DNA from: Micrasema longulum
Taxonomy: Eukaryota > Arthropoda > Insecta > Trichoptera > Brachycentridae
Length of the DNA stretch: 64,000 nt
NCBI GenBank assembly: GCA_022494885.1
Contig: JAGVSM010002913.1
Span: 186,001-250,000 of the forward strand
Reading direction: 5' to 3'
The number at the start of each line of letters is the position of its first letter. The first letter of the stretch is position 1. Below are positions 1 through 11,656 of the stretch, one piece after another. A program made the position numbers and the translations under genes. Under the pieces are notes generated by a model. It worked only from the letters and a program-made list of their open reading frames with translations. It ran no database searches and had not been told where the DNA came from.

Positions 1-55
1 TTATGAATCCTTGTGCACAAGACAAGCATTATAGCTATCTTACCACGAGGCCCGC
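1..55 (-). mobile_element. truncated tRNA-like SINE head (tentative)
   Basis: Read on the minus strand this edge contains GGCCTCGTGGTAAGATAGC followed by a second tRNA-like half, resembling the head of the better preserved SINEs at 32.0 and 53.9 kb (which carry CCTCGTGGTGTAATGGTCAG). It is cut by the window edge, and no B box of good quality can be confirmed. Confidence 0.3.
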
Positions 56-1560
56 TAGACGTTTTATTTATATAAAAAATATATTTTGATCATTTTATTA
101 TCTTTTACTATTTTTTTTTCATTATATTAAGACTTTTGTGGTAATGAGAATCACAAAAAACTGAAATAGTCTAAATTTTTTTGTATCACAGCCATTTTTT
201 ATGAAAATTGTGTTTTTTTTTAAATTTTATATGAATGATATTTCAGCTCTTTTTCATCAGTATAATTAAATTCAATCCAATCGAAGCACCGAGTTTGCAA
301 GATTTTATGAATATACTTGTGTAAAATTTATCAGTCAATAATAATTGTGGCAAATGTTAGAAATGAGAGGTCATTAGTTTCTTGTACTTTGATCGAGATG
401 TATAATTTTCCTACCCATCGCAATATTATTATTAGGTAATAAAATTATTAATATTGTAAATAAACATTGAACATTCTTGCTTATGCTAAGATCGAAACAA
501 TAATTTATATTAGTTAAGTACATAAAAGAAAAAAAGCTTTGTGCAATTTCTATGATTTATTCATAAGAAAATTCCTGCTTAAAAATATATAAATTATATC
601 TTTAAAGAGAACTGCTTAGCTTATTTTTAAATTAAGTCATTCATTAGTAATTTTTCTACTTCCATTTGCCTAAAAATGGTTTATTTTATTCCTATATTTT
701 AAAAATTAAATTCTAATGAATATTTTGCTCATTAAAAAAAAATAGAATATAATATTCTCTTTTAATTTTGCCTTGTTTTTTTCTTTATGTGCATAAAGTC
801 ATAATTAGAAAAAATGCAACGGCCTCTTGCCATATTTATCTAAAATATTTCTCACTGCCTATTATTTTTTAGCTTTTAATATGAATTAATATTTTTTATA
901 ATCTCTACTAAACGTATATTTTTTAAGTTCCTTTTTAATTGTATTCTTGTATCCTACTTTCTTGTTTTGATTTCATGCTCAAATTTTAATTAAATTAAAT
1001 TTCTTGAAATCAACCATTTAGTGTCTAATTGCTGATTTTTATTTCCACAAGGAATATAAAAAAGAATTTTTTTATAAGAAGAAGATTTTTTTTATCTTAT
1101 ACTACAAAATTAGGTCATTTAATTAGTTTTTGCTAGTTAGCAAATTGTATTTATTTATTTTAGTCACGTAAGTAACTATTGCTTACTTTTTTGTAAAAAA
1201 TATACATTTTATATACATTAAGAATAAAACAATTGGTGGATGCTTGAAAACAACGTCAGAAACTAATTTTGATAAAATAAAAAATCCTTGATTGTGCTTT
1301 AGTCATTTTAGTGATTTATATTATTTTTTGTACATAACTACAGGGTGTACATAATATAATTTTATCTTGTATAAATAATAAATATTTTGTGTGCTATAAT
1401 GTGTTTTTTTTATTGTCCCAAAATGTATAATTATTTTTTTATGTCACAATTGGTTAAGAGGCGCCCATTTACAGTGGTAAAATTACATTCTTAAAGCACC
1501 CCCTTAATCCCATCAATAATTCCTTACTTTACAAACTCATATCGTACATCTATAAGTTAA
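56..1560. other. AT-rich DNA without a recognisable feature
   Basis: No open frame, RNA gene or repeat that I recognise. Homopolymer A/T runs are frequent. It may be intronic or intergenic. Confidence 0.5.
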
Positions 1561-1574
1561 CATTTATCTTCAAT

Positions 1575-1790
1575 TTTATATTCTAAGTAAAATTAAGCTT
1601 TCTGAATGAAAAATATAATATGCATACAATTTTTTTCTAAAGCTGTCCGATTACAGGTTAACGACGAAGATACTTTAAATTTTCATACAAATATATACAT
1701 TTTCGTACATACATATCAATTTTAATTTATACCGTCTCGTTATGTACGAATGAAGATAGCGTTTGTAATCGTGGTCCAGGGCCCTTATTA
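1575..1790. repeat. diverged dispersed repeat, copy 1
   Basis: Two stretches recur downstream. The part around 1,575-1,680 (AAGTAAAATTAAGCTTTCTG, then a T-rich run and ATTACAGGTTA) matches 2,408-2,520. The part around 1,665-1,780 (GATACTTTAAATTTTCAT, then ATTTTCGT, then AATCGTGG) matches 3,395-3,485. No coding capacity is seen and the family was not identified. Confidence 0.5.
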
Positions 1791-2407
1791 AAATGGGAAG
1801 TTAACATTTATAATAATAAATCAATATTAAAACCTCTCGGATCTGGTGAAAAACCAATAATTAAAATAATTTTAAAAAAGCCCTTAAGGTACCCACCCCA
1901 GCTTCAAGTTATTTAAGGAATTTGTGATCTTAGATATAAGGCAATTATATATTTTTAGAATAATAATGTTTGTGAAAGCAAATTGTTCTACCAAATCCCA
2001 AAAGGAATACCCCCACTCTACCAGAAGCTAAACTAGAGGATGGGTCGTGGGGTCTACCACAAACTCTGAATTCGGGCAAAGAAATTTCAGGTTTCTGGGC
2101 CCCAAAATATTCAATTTGTTATCCGAACATTGCAAAACCATGACCAGTATTCAATTAAATAAATTTGTAAAAAAATTGGTCACTGGGTTTAGGTAGAGAG
2201 AAATCGGAAAATGGTATAAATTAATATTGTATAACTGCATAAAAAATAACTAGTATTTAGTATTGTTATTGTTTATTTTGCATAAAAATGTCTGCCTTAA
2301 AACAGGTTGTACCTATTTAGGCAGACTAGACATGATCTAGAGAAATATATTGCCTAAGTGTGTATGTAGTAGATAAAGATATTGGCATTTTTGTTAATAA
2401 ACCATGG

Positions 2408-2520
2408 TTATTAACTTTAATTTTATCTACAAAGTAAAATTAAGTTTTTTGTATGAAAAGCAGAATATGATATTTTTTTTTCTTCTAAACATGTTCAATT
2501 ATAGGTTACTGACGTACGGT
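2408..2520. repeat. diverged dispersed repeat, copy 2 (left part only)
   Basis: Contains AAGTAAAATTAAGTTTTTTG, a T-rich tract and TTATAGGTTACTGACG in the same order as 1,575-1,680. It lacks the right part seen in copies 1 and 3. Confidence 0.45.
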
Positions 2521-2944
2521 GAAGTTTGCGATTAGGGAAGCAGTCATTTGATACTAGGTGCATAGTACATACAAAGGTAAAATTTGTGCTTTCTACAAAT
2601 ACAAAATTAAGTGCTTTGAAATAAACTATGAGGCAATTTTATGCCATGATTTCAACATAAAAGAGTTATATATCATATAAAGTCATCGTGTCAACCGATT
2701 TAAGTGCTAAATTTGTTATAAAACCGTCACAATACATAGAAAATGAATCTGGATGTGTTTGTTAGAATTGGTTCCACCGATATAAAAGATCTCTATTTGC
2801 GCATGCGCGGATTTGTTAAAATTCTGTACTGAGGGTCCGCCTGAAAGGGAATAAAGCATTTACGTAGTTCCATAATCCAGAATCAGACAAAGCGCGGTGT
2901 ATTTTATACCAGTTCGCGCATAACTGCGCAGTCAAAAGGTCGTG

Positions 2945-3304
2945 TGTCGGGGGTATTGCAATTTTTCGAAAGTTATTAGTGAATGAACATCGAACCCTTC
3001 TCAGATGGCTTCGATTAAATTAACAAACCAATAACATTTTTTTTTGTAGTTTTTTAAAGGATTATTATCTTAAAACTGATTTTATTGAATAAAAAGAAAA
3101 TTGAAAGAAAAATGAGAGATACACTGTCGGGGGTGTTGCAATTTTTCGAAAGTTATTAGTGAATGAACATCGAACCCTTCTCAGATGGCTTCGATTAAAT
3201 TAACAAACCAATAACATTTTTTTTTGTAGTTTTTTAAAGGATTATTATCTTAAAACTGATTTTATTGAATAAAAAGAAAATTGAAAGAAAAATGAGAGAT
3301 ACAC
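2945..3304. repeat. 180-bp tandem duplication, two copies
   Basis: The segment beginning TGTCGGGGGTATTGC at 2,945 is repeated starting at 3,125, with period exactly 180 bp. By eye the two copies differ at a single base (A at 2,954, G at 3,134). The final bases CACTG occur again at the right border. Near-identity indicates a recent duplication, or an assembly artefact. Confidence 0.9.
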
Positions 3305-3374
3305 TGATTGTGGTAAAGTTAAAATTGGTTCTGAAGTGGTAAAATTTTTTAGGAAAACATTGGTTCAATTTAAT

Positions 3375-3490
3375 ATATGGACGGACCGCGCATGCAACGA
3401 GGATACTTTAAATGTTCATGCAAATATACTTATTTTCGTTCGCAAATATCGGTTATTCTTTATAGACAGTCGAATCGTGGCCCAAGAGAG
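3375..3490. repeat. diverged dispersed repeat, copy 3 (right part only)
   Basis: Carries ACGAGGATACTTTAAATG, then ATTTTCGT and GTCGAATCGTGGCCC in the same order as 1,665-1,780. It lies just right of the 180-bp duplication. Confidence 0.45.
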
Positions 3491-3549
3491 AATATACGTT
3501 ATCTTAAAACCTTGTATTTTTCATTGAGTTTTTTTGTTCACCCTTAAAC

Positions 3550-4595
3550 GCAATGCTGATGTGTCATATATATTTACATTTGTCTTTAAATTAATGATAC
3601 ACAATTTAAAAAAAAATCTTGATTGTCTTAAAAAAAATAATATCACTGTTTGAGAACAGCGGTGCTCAAATACAGCCTTCAGCGGGTTTGCATTGATATC
3701 GTAAAGCTAAAATTGTGTAAATATTTTTTTTTAGCATAGCTACGAGTAATTTTTTTATAATTTATTCTGTATGCTTAGCAAAAAAACTGTTTTTTTTTAT
3801 AGTTATGACTCTATTTTATCGGATGTGCAATATATTGTTCATAAGGGTTTCTAGTCTAGACACAAATTTGATTGTCGAGACTAAAACGAGACTCGGAGAT
3901 CAACTCTCAAAATTTCGAGGCTTTCCAGACTTCCAGACAATTTGATACTAACGATAATTCGTATAAAAAATAATGAATGCAGCTTGCCTACCACACACCG
4001 CACACCGCATCTGAGGACATACGTCTCCTTGGCGGTGCCCACCTACGTGGAAAATTTGCTCGTTGTCAAACGAGAAAGAAAGTAATTCAGAAGCATATAA
4101 TATGTACTTCATTGGATTGAAAAAAGAGGTAAGTGAATTCTTCACTGACTGGGATTAACTTGATTGGACATGATCAATTCGCCGAAATGATTACAAAAGT
4201 TTTTAAAAGCCTTGAAATTCTTTTTGGAAGCCAGCAGATCTGTAAATCTGACAGGACCTATAACAGGGCCACGGATAGTAGCGAGAAGCTCCATTCGGTA
4301 ATCATAAAGAAGGGGAAAGGGACAAGATCACAGGATGTGTTCAGAAGATTGGTTAGGATGTCCGCAGCAGCACGGAGGGGAGTCAACAATATAAATAACA
4401 AATATTTTTTTATTGAATTTACCATGACTTGATAAAAACTGCGTAGTCCAGTGATCGGGGATAACCCAAAAAGATTCTAAGCACTGACGGATTGAAGGAA
4501 AAAAAGAAAGGTAACCCTTCCTGAAGGGGAAGATTCCCATCGCGATTGCCAAGCATCAAGAAGAGCATTTAATTTAAAGTCATTTTTTTATATTC
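3550..4595. other. no supported feature; short overlapping frames only
   Basis: Frames of 65-99 codons occur on both strands between 3.95 and 4.55 kb but none shows a recognisable motif. This block could be the eroded upstream or downstream part of the neighbouring LINE. Confidence 0.35.
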
Positions 4596-4599
4596 GATT

Positions 4600-5090
4600 G
4601 AGACATTCCTTCAGTTGGGAGTAGATGGACGCCACCAATAACAGAGGAACGACTTCTTTTTAGGTGGAAATTTGCAGATCGTCGCTAAACCTCCAAATCC
4701 AAAGGAAACAAGCCCGTTAAAACCGGGAGTGCATCCGTCGAGCATGTCCTATATGCTCTGGAAACAGCCACAAGAGGTTGCCTTTATCCGCTTAAAATAA
4801 TTCGCTTGAAATATTATAACTCACATCGGTGTGCCCAACAGCCAGCCGCATATCAAACGATGCCTAGGAAAATGGATCTATAATAGACCGTTGAAGTTTC
4901 AAAAGACAATCCCCAGCTGGCTCTGGCCAAGCGTGCAACTTTGTGGAAAGCCATCTTTCCCAAATTCACAGCTTTCCTAGCATGGGAAGTGTAAGACAAA
5001 TTTCTTTCAATCACACCAAGGTTTGAAACCGAATTTGACGCTCGAATAGAAGTGCCTAGCAATTTAATAGATGGAGGACACACATAATGA
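4600..5090 (-). mobile_element. R1/I-like LINE reverse-transcriptase tail, decayed
   Basis: The minus strand from 5,083 reads IKLLGTSIRASNSVSNLGVI, then NLSYTSHARKAV, MAFHKVARLARASWGLSFET and an S/YRSIFLGIV block. These are the post-catalytic 'thumb' residues of R1/I/Jockey-type reverse transcriptases. Further 3' (about 4,800-4,640), interrupted by stops, it reads AVSRAYRTCSTDALPVLTG followed by LFPLDLEV, the next conserved block of the same families. Both ends are missing and the frame is broken, so the copy is dead. Clade assignment is from remembered family patterns. Confidence 0.75.
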
Positions 5091-6355
5091 ATGCAGTAAA
5101 TAAATCACATCATAGCCTACCATTAATTGAACTTTTTATTAAAATGAATACAAAATATACCAACAACCATCCCCATATTACCAAACACCCATTGATCACA
5201 ATAGCCTTATTAAAATAACGTAACAGAAAAATCATCTTAAATCAATGACTAGTTAATGCTGAAATCGGCTGGCAACCAGCAGGTAAATTGCGTGCTAGCA
5301 ACTCGCTCTCTACCCTCTCTGGAGAGCGTTCAGAATCATACTGTCTTGAAATTTAAATACTAGCATCTTGAGAGTATCGATATTAAAAATGTCTCGACTC
5401 TCGAATGGAAGCCCTGCTGTCCATGCATGCGTCTGTATTTTGGAATCATTTTCAATCCACTGTTAAACATATTTATAGCAACTAGGCATGTAGAACTACT
5501 TGTTTAAATCATGATTGAAGTAATATTTCATATTCTTCCCCTCAGTTTATTTCCTTTGTACTATAAAGACTACTATCAAATTAAATTATTTACACAAGCA
5601 TTGCTAGTTCTATCTTAGTATCAATTTTATTTAGTTTTTACATATAAGTACACATTAAAACTAAAAAAAAACTCCCTTTATTTTATTGGTCGACAGGAAA
5701 AAATTGCTAATCTAGAAACCCCGCGCTAGTGTCGTAATAAATATGTTTAAATTAATTTCAAAATTATATTTGAAAACCGAAATATATGATTAATATTTTT
5801 AACATTTCAAATGAATTTCCAGTGTTTTTAGGGAGTTCCAACGATTCGTTATACTTGTACTATTGATTTGAGTCTAAATTTATAATTTGAAATAAACAGT
5901 TTCGTAAAAAAATTCAATATATTAGCTCAAACTTCGCGTTCATAAATATCGTTAATTTAATCCGATAGCCTAATTTACATCAGGAATTAAATAACTATTA
6001 TCGATACATGAGTAGGCGTTGATGGAGTATACATTAATCAAAAGCTGCTTTACTTTTCAGAAACTATGGCGGATGAAGGATCTAACATAATAATATTATG
6101 AATAATAATTTGTCTCGAATAACAGGGACATCCTATTGTACGAATAAATAAATAAATCTAATAATTTTCCAACACCCCACTGAGATGTCATAAAGCATAT
6201 TAATAGTACGATAGCTAATAAGTATCGATCAACTTATCGTCCATTTAATATCGAATCATGGTAAGATACATTTTATATAAAAATTAACCGTACGAACAGA
6301 ATCAACAAAACAAATAATTAACATGGCGAGGGCATAATATAATCAATACTGATCT
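5091..6355. other. AT-rich DNA, nothing recognised
   Basis: No coding, RNA or repeat feature could be supported. A short GC-richer patch lies near 5,270-5,340. Confidence 0.4.
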
Positions 6356-6357
6356 AA

Positions 6358-6755
6358 ATTTGTTGCAACAGAGAAGAAAAATATTTTTAAGAACGGAATA
6401 TGGAAGTCTAGGCATTTACAGGGCTTATGACCTGTCATTGGCTGGTTTAAGTGGCCACTTTACACGCTGTAATATTCACCATTCTGCTCATGTTGAAACA
6501 TCCACTTTCTCAACTTTTCCATCTGTTGACTTATGTGAAGTGAAGGGGAGCTGAAACCTTTATCATGTGGATGAGAATAATCCGGCTGAACCAATTCACC
6601 TACAAGGCAACGCCTGAAAACAATTGTCTAATTTTTATACTTTGTCTTATACCAGGTAATTAATTCAATAATGTTTTGAGTGTGTCCAAATGTTTGCAGA
6701 TATACTGTTATGCCTAGACTTCCATATTCGCTTCTCAAAAATGTTTTCCTTCTCT
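6358..6755. mobile_element. MITE, 'GTCTAGGCAT' family, copy A
   Basis: The left end ATTTGTTGCAACAGAGAAG followed by TATGGAAGTCTAGGCAT is mirrored at the right end by ATGCCTAGACTTCCATATTC and TCTCAAAAATGTTTTCC, giving terminal inverted repeats of roughly 50 bp. The interior (GGGCTTATGACCTGTCATTG, CCACTTTACAC, ATTCACCATTCTGC) recurs in copies at 6.8, 26.5, 29.5, 36.8, 46.2 and 57.6-58.7 kb. There is no transposase, so it is non-autonomous; the mobilising superfamily was not determined. Confidence 0.75.
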
Positions 6756-7165
6756 TATTAACATATTACAACACAGATGAAGAACATTTTAGAGAAGGTA
6801 AAATAGATGTCTAGGCATCTATAGGGCTTATGACCTACCATTGGCTGTTTCAAGTGACTGCTTTACACACTGTGTAATATTCACTATTCTGCCCGTATTT
6901 GAACATCTATATCCCTTCAATTCTTTCATCCGTTGATGTTTGTAAAGTCAAAGAGCTGAAACCTTTATTAATGCGGGTGAGATTCGCGTAATTGAATTAC
7001 ATCACATACATACTAGGCAACGCCTACGCAGCAATATTTTGAATTTGTCTAATTTTTTTTAATAAATCCACCTGGTCCATGAAGAAGTATAGAAATTGAA
7101 AAATATTTTTTTTTGGCGTTGCCTAGTATGTAGGTGAAATAGTTCAATTACACGAAATTAAAGAG
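6756..7165. mobile_element. MITE, same family, copy B, abutting copy A
   Basis: Starts with a variant terminus TTAACATATTACAACACAG, continues with GATGTCTAGGCATCTATAGG and the shared interior. It contains an internal inverted repeat: TACTAGGCAACGCC at about 7,011 and GGCGTTGCCTAGTA at about 7,116. The element directly continues from copy A, suggesting insertion into or next to an older copy. Confidence 0.65.
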
Positions 7166-8120
7166 GCGTAGCGACGTTCAGCCCTTTTGTTAAACGTGGC
7201 TTTCAATATTTTGGCTAAGCGGTCATTAGCCACTCACTTAAATGCCGGCATTTAATGAACAGCCTAGCCATCCAATTAAGTAGCTGATTTAACTACTTGG
7301 CGATATATATAAGGTGGTGCTTAAGTCATCACCCTATCAGAAGATTCTATAACTTTTGAAAATGGCGGCAAATGTTAGTTCTACTTTGACGTTTCTGAAG
7401 TAAACAGATACATAATACACGTCAACAAGACATGAATCAATTTAGTAAAATGATGTATGTAAAATGTTATTAATAAATAAAAAATTTAAACACTTTATAT
7501 ACTTGAGGCAGTTTTTTCCTGTCACCCAGCCACTTAATTTAAAAAAAAGTGGTATATGAACATATTGTAGGTATATTATAATATTTTTCAACAAAGCATT
7601 TATATACGAACACATATTTTTTTTTTGGAAATAAAAATTGACTAAATATCTATACTATACTATGATGAGAGGAGGGAGTAAAGAGGGAAAGAAAGAGGAA
7701 GGAAAAAAATAGTACGAAAGTTTGGATAAATAGTCCGTTACGAAGTTTTGAATTGACAAAGAAATTTTGCTCTGCGTGCGAATGGTCAATTATTGGCCAT
7801 CAGCCCATTGGTCAGTATTGGCATTATGGAGTCTAAATCAAAAAAGTAATTTCATGTCAACCGACGCTAGATACCGGGTACCAGAATGTCGATATGTTGA
7901 GTCAATGCCACATTGACTATTAATAATAATTTATTATACAATACATTTCGAATATTAATAATTGAAAAACACAAAATACATCACTATACGCAGGACTCTG
8001 AAGATAATATTCTTATAAATATTTTGTAAATAAATCTTTGCGTTCTTTAATTTATCCAAATATTTAAATTTTTGGTGGCCATTTTCAACGAGTTGTAAAT
8101 AACTCACTATTAGAAAATGG
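7166..8120. other. no supported feature
   Basis: Mixed AT-rich sequence. A palindromic stretch AATGCCGGCATTTAA lies near 7,240. Nothing else was recognised. Confidence 0.35.
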
Positions 8121-8124
8121 AAAT

Positions 8125-8207
8125 CAAGTTGTGGTGGAGTAGGGTGCGATCCTCGGATCTTTGATTGACGAGTCCACGACACTAGCCTCGGGACCACAAC
8201 CCGATTT
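8125..8207 (-). mobile_element. tRNA-derived SINE head
   Basis: On the minus strand the block reads GGTCCCGAGGCTAGTGTCG (A-box-like), and about 40 bases later GAGGATCGCACCC (B-box-like), spaced as in tRNA genes. There is no mature tRNA end and no full cloverleaf, so a SINE or pseudo-tRNA is likelier than a working tRNA. Confidence 0.55.
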
Positions 8208-9070
8208 TATATTGACATATCAATACACATAAACATGCCCTGAGACCTGAAAAATGATAACACTTAACTCATGCCCAAACGCTTAGTCATGCCCAGCGCG
8301 TATTTAGTCGTTCTTACCGCCAACCAGGCGTGACGTTTAGAATCGAACTCAAAATGGCTACTGGTGTAATGAAAGCGTGTAAAAACCTTTCGGATAAATA
8401 TTTTTAAAAGTATTGTGTAACTTTTCATTGGTAAATACTTGTTCACGAGTGATTAGCAAAGCTAAAAACAAAAAATATTTAAACGTAAAAGTTAAACTAC
8501 GGCTAGCGGCGCAATTGCGAAGCTCTTCTTAGTTACAGGGTTGCACCGATAGAAATACGTTTTTAAAATATAATAAACTTGAGTTAAGATTTTTTTGCAT
8601 TCCTCAAAATTCAGTGAAAATAAATAGATGGGTCAAATTTTAAGAAATTTAAGGAAAGAAAGAGATTGAGATCTACCAAAAACGAATGTTAGTTGTTAAC
8701 GTTATAATACAATTTTTTTATGTAACAAAAATGAGCATTTTCCAATTTTTGGTAGAATATGCATGATAGTTGAATGAAACCCTGGTATAAATAAACAAAC
8801 TTAGTAACTATGGGTACGTTTTCGTCTCACTATTTTTTAAATATTTTATTCTATAGGGCACGTCTATGTATTATATGTCAATGGTTATAAAATCTGTATG
8901 GGACGGATTTAACGATTAATTATTTCTAACTGGATCCCGATTACAATGTAGAGTTAACAGAATTATCATCAATTGTCAATTAAATTAAAATATAATTTTC
9001 TTTACGAAAATGTGTATATTTGTAGAAGAATAAGATAATTAAATATTGCAATTTGAAATCACTTTTTGAA
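8208..9070. other. no supported feature
   Basis: A GC-richer unique-looking patch lies at 8,290-8,370 and 8,500-8,550. No frame, RNA or repeat was recognised. Confidence 0.35.
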
Positions 9071-9074
9071 CCTA

Positions 9075-9165
9075 TATTTCATGTCGATCTTGCAAAAATC
9101 AAACCCGGTACTTCATGCATGGTAGGCGAACACGCCAACCACTATACTACTTATGTACGAAGCGG
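9075..9165 (-). mobile_element. tRNA-derived SINE head
   Basis: The minus strand shows AGTATAGTGGTTGGCGTGTT (A-box-like), then GCCTACCATGCATGAAG, then a B-box region ACCGGGTTTGATTTTTGC, matching the layout of the full SINEs at 32.0 and 53.9 kb. The 3' body of that family is absent. Confidence 0.6.
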
Positions 9166-9284
9166 ACTTATCTCCTCTCGGTTTACATTTTTAGAATTTT
9201 TACCTGAGATGTTTAAAAAAGGTTTGGGAATTAGGAAGTTCAGTGGTTTTTATTTATTTTTTATTTGTAGACTTTTAAACTTAG

Positions 9285-10061
9285 CCAAAAATTTGTTTTA
9301 CTTTTATGTATTTATTTTATTTTATTCAGAAAACATACAGTCATACATAATAAGTATTAAAAACAAAATATTTTTAACATAAAAAGACCAATTAAGTTTT
9401 CACCAATTATGCAAAAGATGTAAACATTAAATGTGTCAAACAAATAAATAAGAAATTCAAGTGAGAAAAGAATAATTGTTAACATTTGCGTTTTCCATGG
9501 AGGTTATCGTTGGTTATAAATTAAAATAAATAAAAATACCGAATGCACACTCCGAGCCATCCACGCCCACACACATGAACGCACATATAAAACATACACA
9601 AACATATACATTACATGCGGCACATATACATAGCATAAACCACTCAAGATGCACATTCAGCAACTATCCCAAATAATCGGCCCCATGAAGAAATTTCTGT
9701 ATAAATGCAACGTGCAGTTAAAAATGTCTACATCAATACTGAGTCCATTATGGTTTAAGTATCGTTTTTATCAGCCCTATGATTTTTTACAGTTTTGTAT
9801 TTTAGAAATTACTTCACGTCTGACGTCTTAAGTTATCTTCTCCTTCTTCTGGATGGGTTCTGCTGAATGGTCAGTTGACCTACCGTAAACTAGAAATCCA
9901 TTACAACTCTCTTATCATTGGTTGATTCGGAAGAACTAGTGACGTCATGCGAGAAGTTCGTTTTTATTAAAATCTTTTTTTTCACACATTTTCAAGAAAC
10001 TTTGCTATATAATTTAGTGCTCTAATTTTTACCGCGCGTAAGAATTCATTTTTTATAGTCA
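9285..10061. other. LINE 3'-UTR-like AT/CA-rich stretch and unique DNA
   Basis: TTTATTTTATTTTATTCAG near 9,310 resembles the minus-strand 3' ends of LINE remnants elsewhere in the window (19.4, 37.1, 48.7 kb). A CA-rich patch lies at 9,545-9,640. A perfect CRE palindrome TGACGTCA lies at 9,940. No coding was recognised. Confidence 0.3.
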
Positions 10062-10493
10062 ATTGAACGTAGTTATGCAGAAAGCAGCCAGCCATAGAAA
10101 AGTGAAACTGAGATAATAGCACCTTTGTGAAAAGAGTGAATAAACAAATCTCCACAACATTTGGAATGTTTTTGACTTTAACAAATGATAAACAAGGAAT
10201 ATACTAGTTTTTTTTTTACAATTCAAACAAAAATTTAATTATGTATTTGACCAGTTTTAATGATTTTTAAATTCGTTAAGATTTTCTAGTACTGTGGGTG
10301 TTTTCTACAAATTGAAAATACCGTTTTTGTGATTGATACCATTTCCAGAAGGTAATTAAAACAACTTTTTGTATGAAAGCGGTCTGGCTGTTTTTAGCAG
10401 AACATAGAATCAACCTTACTGCACCTGATAACATCAATATAACATTTTTTCAAAATTGTGGACTGGCTGCTTTCTGCATAACTACGTTTAATT
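10062..10493. mobile_element. TIR element (MITE), AATT-flanked
   Basis: GAACGTAGTTATGCAGAAAG, continuing GCAGCCAG, at the left is mirrored at the right by CTGGCTGCTTTCTGCATAAC, continuing TACGTTT, giving arms of about 30 bp with very few mismatches. AATT abuts both outer ends (10,062 and 10,490) and may be the target-site duplication. The 430-bp length and lack of an open frame fit a MITE of undetermined superfamily. Confidence 0.75.
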
Positions 10494-10688
10494 TCCCGTA
10501 GGCCTGACTTTCTTCATTATCTGAGAGCTTTTAAATAATTGAGCCATCTAGGTTAATGCATTTTGTAAATATTTTGTTACGAATTTTATTTGAACATTAT
10601 CAAATAAACTTATAGGTGCTATTTTAATCAGTAAAATTTAACTTTTGTTATCGTCTGAACCATCGATGTTATTGTATCATTTAAATAA

Positions 10689-11229
10689 CTATAGTCCTTA
10701 AAATATAGCTTAATTAGAATGATAGCTGTCAAACTAATTTCATTAGTGATGGGAAATTACTGATCACTGATTACATCGTTTTTATCAGTTATTTCATGCG
10801 ATCATGAAACTCTGTTTCCAAAAATTGATAAAAAAAACGCAAAAACAAGCCTATTACAGCGTGTTTAACACAATTATTCACCAAAATTTAAGACATTTAT
10901 ACTTTTTTCATGAACAACATCAAATGAATTATTTTTTTATTCGATCAATTTACATTAATCAATTTGTCCCATCTCTAACGTTTTTGCAAAATGATGTAAC
11001 CTTGTAAGAACGTCGTTTATAATTAGGTTTATTTTAATTTTTAAAGCTGATTTTATATATTAATGTTGATTTATGTGTCAAGCATTGTATTAAAAAAATA
11101 AATTAACACGCCAGATACGAATGATTTTTCGTGTCAATATAAATAACTCCTTTGACGTTACTACAAAGTTATGTCGTCACTTTTTCTGACAAATGTCATT
11201 CTAATCAAGCTATATTTTAAGGACTATAG
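10689..11229. mobile_element. TIR element (MITE), TA-flanked
   Basis: Left CTATAGTCCTTAAAATATAG, then CTTAATTAGAATGA, is mirrored by right TCATTCTAATCAAG, then CTATATTTTAAGGACTATAG. The arms are about 34 bp with one or two differences. If the flanking TA is the duplicated target, the element fits a Tc1/mariner-like MITE; this is inference from the dinucleotide only. The interior shows no transposase. Confidence 0.75.
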
Positions 11230-11656
11230 ATACGTAAATTTATATTATCTACTGTCGTATTTATATTTGATAATATTGTGAAACGTTTAATACCTACCTA
11301 ACTACATTTTTTTAATACTGATAAATGAATTACCCGCTTTGTTTGTAGATTAACTATCAGATAAAGCGGAGTAAAAAATCAAAATGTCTACTAGTTTCGG
11401 AGAGACCACTCCCTCAGAAAGACATTACTCAACTGGTTGACATTTATTTGATATTATGTAGACAACAAATGTAATAGTGCAAAGATAAACGATAGTGATA
11501 TCGCTATAGAATTAAAAGTTCGAAATTATTAACATAATTTAAAGGTACACCGACAAATTATGTGTTTATGTTTTTTACGGAGGTATATCTATCTGTTGGT
11601 AAATAAAGGAAGGAAGTGCACTTTTAACCATTTTTTAGTTAAGACGCAGTAATATT

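Noticed and set aside
9545..9640. CA-rich patch as a microsatellite locus
   Set aside because: It is irregular without a fixed unit, and resembles LINE 3'-UTR low-complexity DNA seen at 32.8 and 56.7 kb.
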